DNA of 29,223 bases, from the IMG/VR virus record IMGVR_UViG_3300010155_000054, positions 1-29,223 of that record; one strand, given 5' to 3'. Numbering within the stretch: position 1 is the first letter of the stretch; the number at the start of each line of letters is the position of its first letter. A program made the translations under genes and the position numbers. Source of the DNA: a virus. This document shows positions 14,607 to 24,137 of this stretch, piece by piece. A model generated the notes under the pieces. That model did no database searches. It was not told where the DNA came from and was given only the letters and a program-made list of their open reading frames with translations.

Positions 14607-17533
14607 TGAGCGATTCAATAAGTAATAATAATTTTCCTACAACTATACCAGTACCGCTTTCTATTACTGTAAATACATCCGCATCACCTCCACCGATAGT
14701 AACTGGACATCCGTTATCAAATACACACTCAGGGTTTACTCGTATATCTGAATTTACATTATTACCAGCGATAATCGGTGAAAATATATCTATGCAAGAT
14801 TATTTTCCTGATGGTTTATCCAACAGTACTGCAAAATGGGATTTTGGTGATGGATATACTCTTAGTGGTACAGATAATTTTACAGCAACACACACATATA
14901 ATGTACCGGGAATTTATACAGTATCAGTCTATTTATATAATAAAGACGGTGAAGCGTCATTTAGCTCTTTAACAGAAACAATATCAGTATATAATTATGC
15001 AGATACACATTTAGCAGTTGATACATCAAATATTACATATCAAGACGGATTAAGTTCTCGAGTTATGACGGCTAGTCAGAAAAAGACTTTTAATTTAGGA
15101 GTAACAGCCTCATGGCAAGATGTACCTAATCCTACTCTTCAAGACCAAACAATATTTTTCACAGCAAGTGGCAGCAAAACAAAACCATATGATTTTAATA
15201 ATAAATATGCGCATTTAATACCATACAATGCATTCTATGATATTAATGATAATCGTATTAATAGTATTAATGGTTTAACCACTATATTAAACCCTCATTA
15301 CTTTTATGTTAATACAGATAATACTATAACTCGGTCATTAGAAAAAGACATTACAACAAATACTGCAGTATTATTATATTCAAGTACTGATGCGGTGCAG
15401 CAGAAAGGCACAGGTGTTACTACAATATCTAATCCTACAAAATTTAGCTACTATGATGATATACCAACTGAACAAGTTAATCTATTAATTAAATTAAATA
15501 CAAGCAACCATAAATTAAAAAGCTTTTATGTAGACGGAGTAGAGGTTGATATTAATACAAGTGGATTAAATTATCAAGAAACAGATATCGCTAGAGCTCG
15601 TGTAAGATCAAAAGCAACTATTAATGAAAGAACAAGTACTACGCTCGGAGTACCTGTTAAAATTTTAGCACCATTTACAAGTCGATTATCTTTCACATCT
15701 ACTGGCATGAAAGAAATGTCAGGTATACAATATAAAAGACAAGGTGATAAATTTCAAGTGTTTGTTGCATTAGCAGACGATAAATTAAACATAGGAAAAT
15801 ATTATTCACCATTTTTCCATGAACCAATTAATAATTTTATAACTTTAAATAATGGTAATTTTACATCGGCACTATCAGGAACATCTGCAGACCCATCAAC
15901 TTGGACTACCGATGGTCACGATGGATGGGAATACGGGTCGGCAGGTATAGATGGAGGATTAAATGATTATCCTATTTCAGGTATATATAGATCAGGCTGG
16001 ACGTGGGATAACGGATATGCCGAACATATTGACATGGACGACTCAACCGGGAATCCATCTGGAATCGCTGATAATTTATACCAAGATATAAATACAACTC
16101 TCGGAAATGAGTATAAAATTACTTTAACTATATCTGGTTATAGTGGAGACGGACATATAAGAGTATTTCTCGGTACTAGTGATCCTACCCCACCATACTA
16201 TAAAGAAGGGTTAAAGGGAGATGGAACTTATACGATACTTGTTGATGCCGATATGAATGCACCGCAGAGACTATTCATACAAGCAAGCCCTGATTTTGTA
16301 GGTAAAGTAGATAATATTTCACTAGATATTTGTCAATTTTATTATAACTGGAGTGACGGTAACACAACAACAACAAGTAATATAAGCAGTGTAAGTACTA
16401 CTAACCTACCATTTAATACGACATCAAACGCAACAGAATTAAGTAGTTTTTTATATCTTAATATTGATCCGCTCGAAGCTGGAACATGGACATTAAACAT
16501 AACTGGAAGATTAGATTCATTTGTAAGTAATCCTGCGACATCTATTGGTGAAATAATTGATTATGATCCCGATGGGCCGCTTGGTCCTGTATCAGTAGGG
16601 ATCGGGGTAACAGTTCCTCCAGGAGTTGTTGTTAATAATTTAATTACCGGTTCTTATACTTTTACAGTTTTTCCTTCTACAAACGATACTGAAATTTATA
16701 AAATTAATGAAGATATAGATTATTCAGAAGTACTTAAAAGTTATAGATTTCAATCTTTGTTAACCGAATATGATAACTTATTCGATGGTGTGTTTACTTC
16801 GTTTGTAGGAGCCGCCAGCTCAACACCGACGTCATTCGGTAAAACAATTGTAGAAAAAATAGCAAATTTTACTATGAACAATAGCGATGTTGATTTTTGT
16901 AAAATTGAAAATATAAAATCCTTCTATGCTTTTTTAAATGAAGAGATAGATTTTACAACACCAGCACCACCTCCTGAATTAAAGAGATTATATAATCTAT
17001 TTAGTATAAAAATTTCTAAACTATTAGGAGAGTATCAACGGGTTAATGAAAATTTTGATACACACTTTTATACTTCCTCTGCTTATGGTAGAAATATCGA
17101 TCTTACAAGCCCGATTACATCATTAACATATGAAGTAACCGCCGGAACTAATTTTATTGCTAGACAAAAATTTAATAATCAATATATTTTTATTAAACCC
17201 CAAACCGTACCTACAATAAGAGTTGATGGTTCATCTTCAGGAGTATCAACTACATATCCTCTCTCTGCATATAATGTATATAATAACTGGGGTTGGCCGT
17301 TAGATACAACAATAAGTGGTGCTTCCGGGTTGGATTTATTTTATGAGTTTTATCCATTTGTATCATATGATACTACAGAAAATACGTATATTCAAAACAA
17401 TATTATAGATTTTAATAATACATATAATTCAGTCACCCGATCCCAATCATCACTCAGTGCCAATTGGGAACATGAAAATGGTATAGTGTTTAAGAATGTA
17501 GATTATCAAATTAGAAAAGGATTACAATTATAA
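14606..17533 (+). CDS. Large baseplate/adhesin protein with PKD and CBM-like domains
   Basis: 975 residues, starting by TAATG overlap with gp6 and so likely a baseplate component. A PKD domain lies at residues 77-129 (KWDFGDGYTLSG then THTYNVPGIYTVSVYLYN, the textbook WDFGDG and H-x-Y-x-x-x-G-x-Y-x-V signatures). Residues about 413-575 look like a carbohydrate-binding beta-sandwich of CBM_4_9 type: NGNFTSALSGT, DPSTWTTDG, NLYQDINTTLGNEYKITLTI, then DFVGKVDNISLDI (the final G-x-I/V-D-N-I/V-S strand is diagnostic). A second NWSDGN lies near residue 585. The C-terminus is enriched in aromatics and ends in KNVDYQIRKGLQL. In T4 gp6 is followed by gp7 (1032 residues), a wedge component; position and size agree, but sequence is not comparable by eye. 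Sugar-binding domains in such a place suggest surface attachment. Confidence 0.7.
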   Translation: MSDSISNNNFPTTIPVPLSITVNTSASPPPIVTGHPLSNTHSGFTRISEFTLLPAIIGENISMQDYFPDGLSNSTAKWDFGDGYTLSGTDNFTATHTYNVPGIYTVSVYLYNKDGEASFSSLTETISVYNYADTHLAVDTSNITYQDGLSSRVMTASQKKTFNLGVTASWQDVPNPTLQDQTIFFTASGSKTKPYDFNNKYAHLIPYNAFYDINDNRINSINGLTTILNPHYFYVNTDNTITRSLEKDITTNTAVLLYSSTDAVQQKGTGVTTISNPTKFSYYDDIPTEQVNLLIKLNTSNHKLKSFYVDGVEVDINTSGLNYQETDIARARVRSKATINERTSTTLGVPVKILAPFTSRLSFTSTGMKEMSGIQYKRQGDKFQVFVALADDKLNIGKYYSPFFHEPINNFITLNNGNFTSALSGTSADPSTWTTDGHDGWEYGSAGIDGGLNDYPISGIYRSGWTWDNGYAEHIDMDDSTGNPSGIADNLYQDINTTLGNEYKITLTISGYSGDGHIRVFLGTSDPTPPYYKEGLKGDGTYTILVDADMNAPQRLFIQASPDFVGKVDNISLDICQFYYNWSDGNTTTTSNISSVSTTNLPFNTTSNATELSSFLYLNIDPLEAGTWTLNITGRLDSFVSNPATSIGEIIDYDPDGPLGPVSVGIGVTVPPGVVVNNLITGSYTFTVFPSTNDTEIYKINEDIDYSEVLKSYRFQSLLTEYDNLFDGVFTSFVGAASSTPTSFGKTIVEKIANFTMNNSDVDFCKIENIKSFYAFLNEEIDFTTPAPPPELKRLYNLFSIKISKLLGEYQRVNENFDTHFYTSSAYGRNIDLTSPITSLTYEVTAGTNFIARQKFNNQYIFIKPQTVPTIRVDGSSSGVSTTYPLSAYNVYNNWGWPLDTTISGASGLDLFYEFYPFVSYDTTENTYIQNNIIDFNNTYNSVTRSQSSLSANWEHENGIVFKNVDYQIRKGLQL

Positions 17534-19812
17534 TGATTGAACAATATAATACAACTACCCCATTATCATATTTAGAGTGGAAATCACATTATGAAGATAG
17601 TTATGATTCATCTGATCTACCTGTATTATATAATAATTATTTAGCTGATTGGAAGGAAGAGAAAGTAACAAGAACAACAGTTACAGCTGATTATACTAAA
17701 ACTATATATAAACAATTTTTAAAAAATATAAATCTTAGTACCTTAAGCAGCGACATACATATATTTCTTAATAGACTCGATACAGATAATATTTATGAAT
17801 TAGAATTAGCAGTTCATTATTATTCTAATATAATAAAAGACCAATTAAAGAATATTTGTAGTATAAGAGAAGAACTCCAATTTACTAAAACAAAAAATAA
17901 ACTTAAATCCTCTAGAAAAGGGATTACAAGTTACCTTAAAAACTTCATTCTAAAATTACTCAGTAACAAAGAGTTTGTCACTGAAGGTACTGACACACAT
18001 ATTACTGATATATCTATAGAAAGAATAGCGAATAATATACAAATTAATTTAGATACATATGTCGCTGATAGCTTCGTATATAGCGACAATAAAGTAAATA
18101 AGAATCTGATTTTAAATATGAACACTAGAGTTATAGAAGAAATGTATAATATAACTCAAGTGTTATCTATTAATAAAGATAATAAACCTCTTAAAATCAG
18201 AATAAATAATACTTCTTCTCCGAATAGTATAGTTGGTATAAATCAACCTTTTACTAATTGGGAACGACTACCAGTTAGATATTTTAAAGACGAAACTAAA
18301 ACTATAGAAAATTTAAAATTTATTTTTGAGAGGGGGCTAATTGAAAAATATTTATCTAATGATTTGTACTATTTAGAAAGTAAAAATAAAACATTAATTA
18401 AATTATTTGAACATGAAAATACTACAAATAATCTTTCTCAAAGATATAAACCTAATTTATTCGTACAATTAACTGATATTAAAAACAAGCAAGTATTTCC
18501 ACAGCAATTATGTTTTTATAACGCAGGTATCACTCCGTTTTATTCAAGTAACTTAACGTTTACAATAAATATGTCTGCACTTAACGGACAAAATTATATT
18601 ATACCTGATCCATCGAAATTTCAACCAGGTGTAACAACTACAGGGTTTGTTAAGGATAGTATTACTGGTGAAATAATTAAAAACCTAACAAGCAAGCGGA
18701 AGGTACCAATAACTTTTAGCAATAAAACTGCACACTTTAAAAATACTAATGTAGGTACATCTACTAATATTTATAATAATAAAATTTTACGTAATTATGG
18801 ATATCAAAGTAAAGAGAATAGTATAGATTATTCACACACAGGTATTAATAGAAAAGAAGATAATATAAGTTTTTGGGACAATGATAAAACTCATGTTGTA
18901 TGGCAAAACACTGATACATATCCAATAGAAGGCTTAAATATATATCCCGAATCCTCACGACTTGAAGACTTATTAATAACAAATAAAACTGGAATAAAAC
19001 TAAAAAGTGATATTTATGGCAATGAGTTCCTTTTTATTAAATCAGTATACCCTAAAAGATTAGCTGGTATTGATTATATTCCAGCTCCAGAGTCAACAGC
19101 AAGTGCATGTATAACTAGTGCAGAATATTATGATGGTTTGTTTTTTAATCCGCTTCTTTCAGCATTGAGTGCCGCGTATTATGAAACACACAATACATTA
19201 TTAGATGGTATTACAGCAATATATGATACGTTTGTTTATAATGATACACCAAGCTGTGATAATGGTAGTGCGGAATTATTTTCAGCTCCTTTAACAGATT
19301 ATTCGTGTGATACTTTATTTACAGACGCGCTTTCATGTGGTTCAGTCTCAGCAACATCTGCTATAGACTGCGGCTCTTTTCTTAATCATCCAGGAGATTC
19401 AACTGATTTATTAATGGCATATTTTCAAGAAACAACTGTACCGTATTTTACGATAGATACAACAGCTATATATTCCAACAGATCTACATCTTATGAAAGC
19501 ACCACTCTCAATAATTTTGCTACTAGTGCAGTTCATTTATTTGAACAACAATATGTAAGTGCAGGTGAGATTTATGTAAGAAATGCAGGCACTCAATTAG
19601 TATCACCACTATCAGCAGCCTTTAGTGATATATTTAATAAGCATACCAACTCGACAAAATCTAATATTTTAACTAGCAGTAATATTTTAGATTTTGACAT
19701 TATAGAGAATACAATATATATACAAACATCCGCAGAGACAATAACTGAAAAATATAAATTTAAAGAGAATAAATTTAAAATCGATGCGAGCTCGAAAACG
19801 ATAATAATCTAG
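17533..19812 (+). CDS. Unassigned large structural protein
   Basis: 759 residues, TAATG overlap with the upstream gene, so translationally coupled to it. The N-terminal 160 residues are helical and lysine-rich (WKSHYEDSYDSSDLPVLYNN, IYELELAVHYYSNIIKDQLK, ITSYLKNFILKLLSN), then the sequence turns beta-rich with many Asn, Thr and Ser. A block at about residues 574-613 carries four regularly placed cysteines (SCDNG, YSCDT, LSCGS, IDCGS). No known domain is visible; there is no signal peptide or collagen-like repeat. Position suggests a baseplate wedge or fibre-attachment role (T4 gp8/gp9/gp10 region). Confidence 0.6.
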   Translation: MIEQYNTTTPLSYLEWKSHYEDSYDSSDLPVLYNNYLADWKEEKVTRTTVTADYTKTIYKQFLKNINLSTLSSDIHIFLNRLDTDNIYELELAVHYYSNIIKDQLKNICSIREELQFTKTKNKLKSSRKGITSYLKNFILKLLSNKEFVTEGTDTHITDISIERIANNIQINLDTYVADSFVYSDNKVNKNLILNMNTRVIEEMYNITQVLSINKDNKPLKIRINNTSSPNSIVGINQPFTNWERLPVRYFKDETKTIENLKFIFERGLIEKYLSNDLYYLESKNKTLIKLFEHENTTNNLSQRYKPNLFVQLTDIKNKQVFPQQLCFYNAGITPFYSSNLTFTINMSALNGQNYIIPDPSKFQPGVTTTGFVKDSITGEIIKNLTSKRKVPITFSNKTAHFKNTNVGTSTNIYNNKILRNYGYQSKENSIDYSHTGINRKEDNISFWDNDKTHVVWQNTDTYPIEGLNIYPESSRLEDLLITNKTGIKLKSDIYGNEFLFIKSVYPKRLAGIDYIPAPESTASACITSAEYYDGLFFNPLLSALSAAYYETHNTLLDGITAIYDTFVYNDTPSCDNGSAELFSAPLTDYSCDTLFTDALSCGSVSATSAIDCGSFLNHPGDSTDLLMAYFQETTVPYFTIDTTAIYSNRSTSYESTTLNNFATSAVHLFEQQYVSAGEIYVRNAGTQLVSPLSAAFSDIFNKHTNSTKSNILTSSNILDFDIIENTIYIQTSAETITEKYKFKENKFKIDASSKTIII

Positions 19813-19827
19813 TAAATAATTTAAATG
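19813..19827 (+). promoter_or_regulatory. TAAATAATTTAAATG promoter/start motif
   Basis: The 15 bases TAAATAATTTAAATG are identical to those before the minus-strand gene at 12224. The TAAATA-to-ATG spacer is 6 nt. It begins right after the TAG stop of the previous gene (19810-19812). Confidence 0.5.
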
Positions 19828-22800
19828 TTCGAAACGAAACAATCAGATGTATTTTATAATGAACAAACAAAACAAATGTTTGTTTGTACTGTAAGCTCCA
19901 TTTCTGGATATAAATGCGAAGGATCCAGTGAGAGAATTTATAGTGCTGTTCCTATAATTTATAAAATAGATCAAGACACAAATTATAAGTCACGTGTATA
20001 TCCGAGAGATTTAGATACATTTCTATCTGACGGGAGCACTACATCACAAAATAGTGAATTATTTGATCTAACTCCTAGATGTACCCCGAACAACGTTGAG
20101 AGTCAAACACAGTTTACAAGCATTACAAAACCTCTCTTAAATTATAATAAAACAAAAGATAGATATTCAGTTACATTTTTAGGTAAATATTCAGATTTAG
20201 ATGACGGGTTTGGAATTTATAATTATATTTTTCAATATATAGATACTTCATTTTATTTATTAGATGCAAAGAACTACGTACCAGATAAACCGTCTGCATT
20301 CCATTTCTTAAATGGATATATAAGCTCTGATCTTATTACTGGAGGTAATACTATACGTAATTACGATGATAATTGGTATGCTGATACTGTTCGTACACCA
20401 AATTATCTAATTAGTCCTACATACCTCCATCATAATAATAGCTTAGGATTTAATTTAATGCAAATCGATAATGATCAATTTGTAGATCATATCATTACTG
20501 GTGCCATGACCGGTGATGTACAGTACCCGTTAATGTATAGTGGAGGATTTATTACATATAATCCTAAATATACAACATTTGATCCTACACATGATATTCG
20601 TGTAGATTTTACAGCTAGATCATTTAATGTTAATCCTATGACTGCATTTGGATCTGTACAAGACGATGACCCACCATCTAGATGGATTGAAAAATACGTA
20701 CTTGATGATCCCACAGATGCAGGTAGTGGCTTTTGTGTATATTTTCATAATGATGTACAAGAGGATGATGCGACCATTGTACCTAATGGTGTAGGTAGTA
20801 CATTAGGATACTCATCGGCAACTGAAAATGTAAATGAAGTTGCTGGTATTACGCAACCAGTGGACGGGTTATTTGTTGAAAGAGGTAACATAGGTGAAGG
20901 CAGAGGTGAACCAGCGAATAGCTTTTTAGGAATAGGGTTTGATATTGAAGGTGATTTCTGTACTACTTCAGAAGGTAAACCAGGCTGGGTTGATGGTACG
21001 GTATCATTTACAACTTCACCGTGTTCGGTTGGTATTAGAGGTAATAGGCGTCATGATACAAAAGTATTAACTTGTATACCAATGACAACAGTAGCTGCCA
21101 GTGCCGTGCCGATGCATACAAATACAGTATCATACCCGCAAGGCTTGGCTGCAGCTGATGTTCCATTTGTAGATTATAGAATTGATCTTTCAGAAAAAGG
21201 TTCTAGACTTACAGTATATAATAAATTAACTAGCGATACTGATTATAATACAATATTAGATCTTAATTTAAACAGTACGCCCGGTGATGGTAATCCTATA
21301 GGAGGTTGTATAGGATATGATCCGTGGGGTAATATAGGAGAGCCTTTAGTAATAACTCCAACATTAGCTCCACTCAATATCGGATTAACATTTACAACTG
21401 CTAACTCATGTAGTTATTTTGAATTATTATCGTTTGAAGCTACTGGTAATAAAATAGGTGATCCTAATAAAAAACAAAAGAAACAAAGCAGTAATAAAGC
21501 TATAGAATATTTAGAAGAATCATCTAAGAATTTAAGAAGAAAATTAGTTACTATTGATTCAGATAATCCAGTTGATATGCAAATGCTTATCCCTCTTGAG
21601 TCTATGTTAGATAGAATTTCTCTATGTGATATGCCTCGAAAGCTAACATCAATTGATGTTGAAATAAAATGGACTGGTATTCCACCGCACCGTATTCCTG
21701 GTAGATTACCAATACCACATTTTCAACCAAATTTGTGTTTTGAATATTATAGAACAATAACGGACGCCGCTGGGACTGACCACAGCATCGTGGAAATACC
21801 TATAGAACAGCAAGGAAATTTTAATCACACCGCGCTGTATGGGAACGATCCGGAGTGTCTAACTGTGCGCGGGCTCGAGATGGGATTGGACTTAGGAAAG
21901 GCGTACAATGTATTTGTAACTAGAGCAATCACCGATCAATTAAAGGCAGTTGAAAAGGCTGGAACAAATTGTGGTGAGCTTCGTTGGAGAGATACTAATG
22001 AACTTTATGGTTCAGTAACTGCAACAACAATTACTCTTACGACCCCAGAAACAGAAAACCCAGAAATACAATCCTTTGTAACAACTCATTTAGTTAATCC
22101 TGAAGGAGCGGGATGGAATTATCGAAGCGTTCCATGTCCATCTGAAATACCGGTGAAAGACAAGGGTAGTGGATTAGATCCAAACGATTGGACACCTGGT
22201 TGTTTCGTCTTGCCGATGCACGTCGCGGGCCATAATTATGCTAATAGAGAGATATGGTATATACCATTTGAAATAAAAGGAAGGACCTTTTACTTATTTA
22301 TAGAGTCTAACTTTTTTAATTGGAGCTCGGACGCCGTAGTCACAGCTAGTGATGGTAAACAATATTTCGCAGGTGAGATGGCGTATGGTGACAAGACGCT
22401 GAGTGATGAACTTCAGGCCGCGTGGGGTACGACGACGATAAAAGTCGATGGCGAAACGCTCAAAGGCGTACCTGTAGTAGCATCCTACGACAGAGGTGAT
22501 CTAAAAGACTGGCAAATCGCTAACACGACCAAATACTATAGCGGTTTGCCCGAAGGTACTATTGCTGAATTGGTCCGCATCAACTTGACGACCACCAAAA
22601 CGTATCTGGAACACTTCCCGGGTCGGGACCTGGAAACTAATCCACCAACTCCTGAGGAACTGGCGATCGTGTATCTGAAGACGACCAGATGGTCGTATTA
22701 CGGTAAATATCCTTCATACTTTCATGGTGAAGAATTTCAATATACAAAAGAAATAGGCGAAATGTTTATAAACAGTGATGTATTTAAAAATAATCAAGAT

Positions 22801-23049
22801 CAACAATATTGGGAAATAGTGGGTGGTGGTGGTGGGCATTACTTCCGGAACTTCGACGGTGTAATAATGTATGACAACCAAGACTATGGATCAGAACTTT
22901 ACGATATGAAAGAAGTAACGTTTGAAGTTATTCCTAATACAGAAGTCTTTGAATATTCGAGGTGTGATCCAGCTTGGTCACAAGGAGAAAAACCCGGATT
23001 CGGTATAGGGCATCCGTTCCCAACTGCTGGTACGCCACCTGATGATTAA
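19825..23049 (+). CDS. Large adhesin-like protein with an L-type (legume) lectin-like domain
   Basis: 1074 residues. Residues about 255-545 look like a concanavalin-type L-type lectin sandwich: GFCVYFHND (302-310), GVGSTLGYS (322-330), FLGIGFDIEGDF (368-379, the V-E-F-D-T-like strand), CSVGIRGNRRH (400-410, the H-V-G-I-like strand), YRIDLSEKGSRLTVY, and SCSYFELLSFEATG (the G-F-S-A-x-T-G-like end). It contains several cysteines. After a lysine-rich linker (near 555-580) there is a second, poorly defined part to the C-terminus, whose codons are far more GC-rich than the rest. Ends with a Gly-rich run (VGGGGGHYF). A lectin-like domain in a tail-region protein suggests binding to glycan receptors. 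The domain is by pattern only; no signal peptide or catalytic residues are seen. Confidence 0.65.
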   Translation: MFETKQSDVFYNEQTKQMFVCTVSSISGYKCEGSSERIYSAVPIIYKIDQDTNYKSRVYPRDLDTFLSDGSTTSQNSELFDLTPRCTPNNVESQTQFTSITKPLLNYNKTKDRYSVTFLGKYSDLDDGFGIYNYIFQYIDTSFYLLDAKNYVPDKPSAFHFLNGYISSDLITGGNTIRNYDDNWYADTVRTPNYLISPTYLHHNNSLGFNLMQIDNDQFVDHIITGAMTGDVQYPLMYSGGFITYNPKYTTFDPTHDIRVDFTARSFNVNPMTAFGSVQDDDPPSRWIEKYVLDDPTDAGSGFCVYFHNDVQEDDATIVPNGVGSTLGYSSATENVNEVAGITQPVDGLFVERGNIGEGRGEPANSFLGIGFDIEGDFCTTSEGKPGWVDGTVSFTTSPCSVGIRGNRRHDTKVLTCIPMTTVAASAVPMHTNTVSYPQGLAAADVPFVDYRIDLSEKGSRLTVYNKLTSDTDYNTILDLNLNSTPGDGNPIGGCIGYDPWGNIGEPLVITPTLAPLNIGLTFTTANSCSYFELLSFEATGNKIGDPNKKQKKQSSNKAIEYLEESSKNLRRKLVTIDSDNPVDMQMLIPLESMLDRISLCDMPRKLTSIDVEIKWTGIPPHRIPGRLPIPHFQPNLCFEYYRTITDAAGTDHSIVEIPIEQQGNFNHTALYGNDPECLTVRGLEMGLDLGKAYNVFVTRAITDQLKAVEKAGTNCGELRWRDTNELYGSVTATTITLTTPETENPEIQSFVTTHLVNPEGAGWNYRSVPCPSEIPVKDKGSGLDPNDWTPGCFVLPMHVAGHNYANREIWYIPFEIKGRTFYLFIESNFFNWSSDAVVTASDGKQYFAGEMAYGDKTLSDELQAAWGTTTIKVDGETLKGVPVVASYDRGDLKDWQIANTTKYYSGLPEGTIAELVRINLTTTKTYLEHFPGRDLETNPPTPEELAIVYLKTTRWSYYGKYPSYFHGEEFQYTKEIGEMFINSDVFKNNQDQQYWEIVGGGGGHYFRNFDGVIMYDNQDYGSELYDMKEVTFEVIPNTEVFEYSRCDPAWSQGEKPGFGIGHPFPTAGTPPDD
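21764..21905. other. GC-rich in-frame island 4a (lectin-like gene)
   Basis: 21841-21900 is 33/60 GC (55%), with CGC, GGG, CTC and GAC codons, in an otherwise AT-rich gene. It encodes the start of the C-terminal part, ITDAAGTDHSIVE... to GLEMGLDLGKAYN. Confidence 0.6.
22330..22700. other. GC-rich in-frame island 4b (lectin-like gene)
   Basis: 22381-22440 and 22621-22680 are both 33/60 GC (55%); both ends fall back to AT-rich coding by about 22320 and 22720. Codons such as GCC, GCG, ACG, CTG and GAC become frequent. The residues (about 836-958) are not low complexity, so this is a compositionally different domain rather than a linker. Confidence 0.7.
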
Positions 23050-23056
23050 TTAAAAG

Positions 23057-24115
23057 ATGAATACATATACATATACAGTTAGTGCAGAACCTCAAATAAC
23101 GAGTTCTCTCTCCACTTTCTCGGCTTCATTGACTGGTACAACTAATGTAACGTTTTCTCTTTCTGGTCTTTCAGCGTATGACATCAATCCAACAAAAAAA
23201 ATTAATAAAGTAATCGTTGATTTTAAAAAAGATGGATCAGATGAATTAATAATAAACCGACCAATTTCCACGACGACAATACCAGTAATTTCAACTAATA
23301 CATTTACTCATGTTATTGAAACTGAAGCAATCGATAATGCTCTAAAAAATGTATATTTAACTCTATATAGAGACGATTTAGAAGTTGATATAATTGATAT
23401 TAAATTTACTATGATACGACCTCCAATCGGAACATATGAAGATATTAATTTAATTAACACTGATTATTTTACAACAGACGAAGATGACGAAAAAATATTA
23501 TTAACATTTATTAAAAAAAATCCAGAAGTATTAGGTTTAAGTTTAATAGATTTAGAAGTACTAGCTAGTAGTGAATTTGATCCTGGCTTAACTACAACTC
23601 AAACTATTAGCAGTGAATCCTTTAATATTGGGTTCACTACTGAATATGTACAAATAGATGCCTCTAATTCTAATACCGGAGATAGTATACTAGTACAACT
23701 TTCCGAAATTATAAATCCAATAACAAAACAACCAAAAAATAATAATGATATTACTGTTAAATACAGAACAAGAGCAAGTACTTATGGCCATATAAATATA
23801 CCTGGAGATATAAGCGCATATTATGTACCATTAACTGCTAATTCGTCATTTATACATCTTAGCGGGTTTATAAACTGGAATTGTGGAGATATAATTAAAG
23901 ACATAGAATTAAGCAATAAAGTAGTAAATATACCGTTAGTAGATATCGTTGGAACTAGAACAGATTTAGCTGATTATTACTTTACAAATGTCGGGATGGG
24001 GGCATCAGTAACTCCAATATCTGGTGGATACTTTTATGTAGATTTATATAATACTGTTAGTTGTGATACACTGACAACAACAATAAGTACCATAACTGCG
24101 TTTATAAATTATTAA
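23057..24115 (+). CDS. Unassigned Ser/Thr-rich structural protein
   Basis: 352 residues. The N-terminal 125 residues look like one or more Ig/PKD-type sandwiches: KKINKVIVDFKKDGSDELII resembles a PKD strand that lost its WDFGDG, and ends at IDIKFTMIRPPIG. The middle has an acidic stretch (TTDEDDEKILL), and the C-terminal part is Ser/Thr/Asn-rich beta (SGYFYVDLYNTVSCDT). No enzymatic motif or membrane helix. It starts 7 nt after the previous stop. It likely is a decorating or fibre-associated protein on the tail, by position; no specific function is claimed. Confidence 0.55.
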   Translation: MNTYTYTVSAEPQITSSLSTFSASLTGTTNVTFSLSGLSAYDINPTKKINKVIVDFKKDGSDELIINRPISTTTIPVISTNTFTHVIETEAIDNALKNVYLTLYRDDLEVDIIDIKFTMIRPPIGTYEDINLINTDYFTTDEDDEKILLTFIKKNPEVLGLSLIDLEVLASSEFDPGLTTTQTISSESFNIGFTTEYVQIDASNSNTGDSILVQLSEIINPITKQPKNNNDITVKYRTRASTYGHINIPGDISAYYVPLTANSSFIHLSGFINWNCGDIIKDIELSNKVVNIPLVDIVGTRTDLADYYFTNVGMGASVTPISGGYFYVDLYNTVSCDTLTTTISTITAFINY

Positions 24116-24122
24116 TACGAAT

Positions 24123-24137
24123 TAAATACTTATATGG
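24123..24137 (+). promoter_or_regulatory. TAAATACTT-N2-ATGG promoter/start motif
   Basis: TAAATACTTATATGG, the same 15 bases as before the gene at 1313. TAAATA is at 24123-24128 and ATG at 24134, spacer exactly 5 nt. Upstream is a short AT-rich gap after the stop of the preceding gene. Confidence 0.6.

Noticed and set aside
23057-23450. True PKD domain in the 23057 protein
   Set aside because: The strand pattern is PKD/Ig-like but the WDFGDG core is absent (VDFKKDGSD instead), so only a general sandwich can be suggested.
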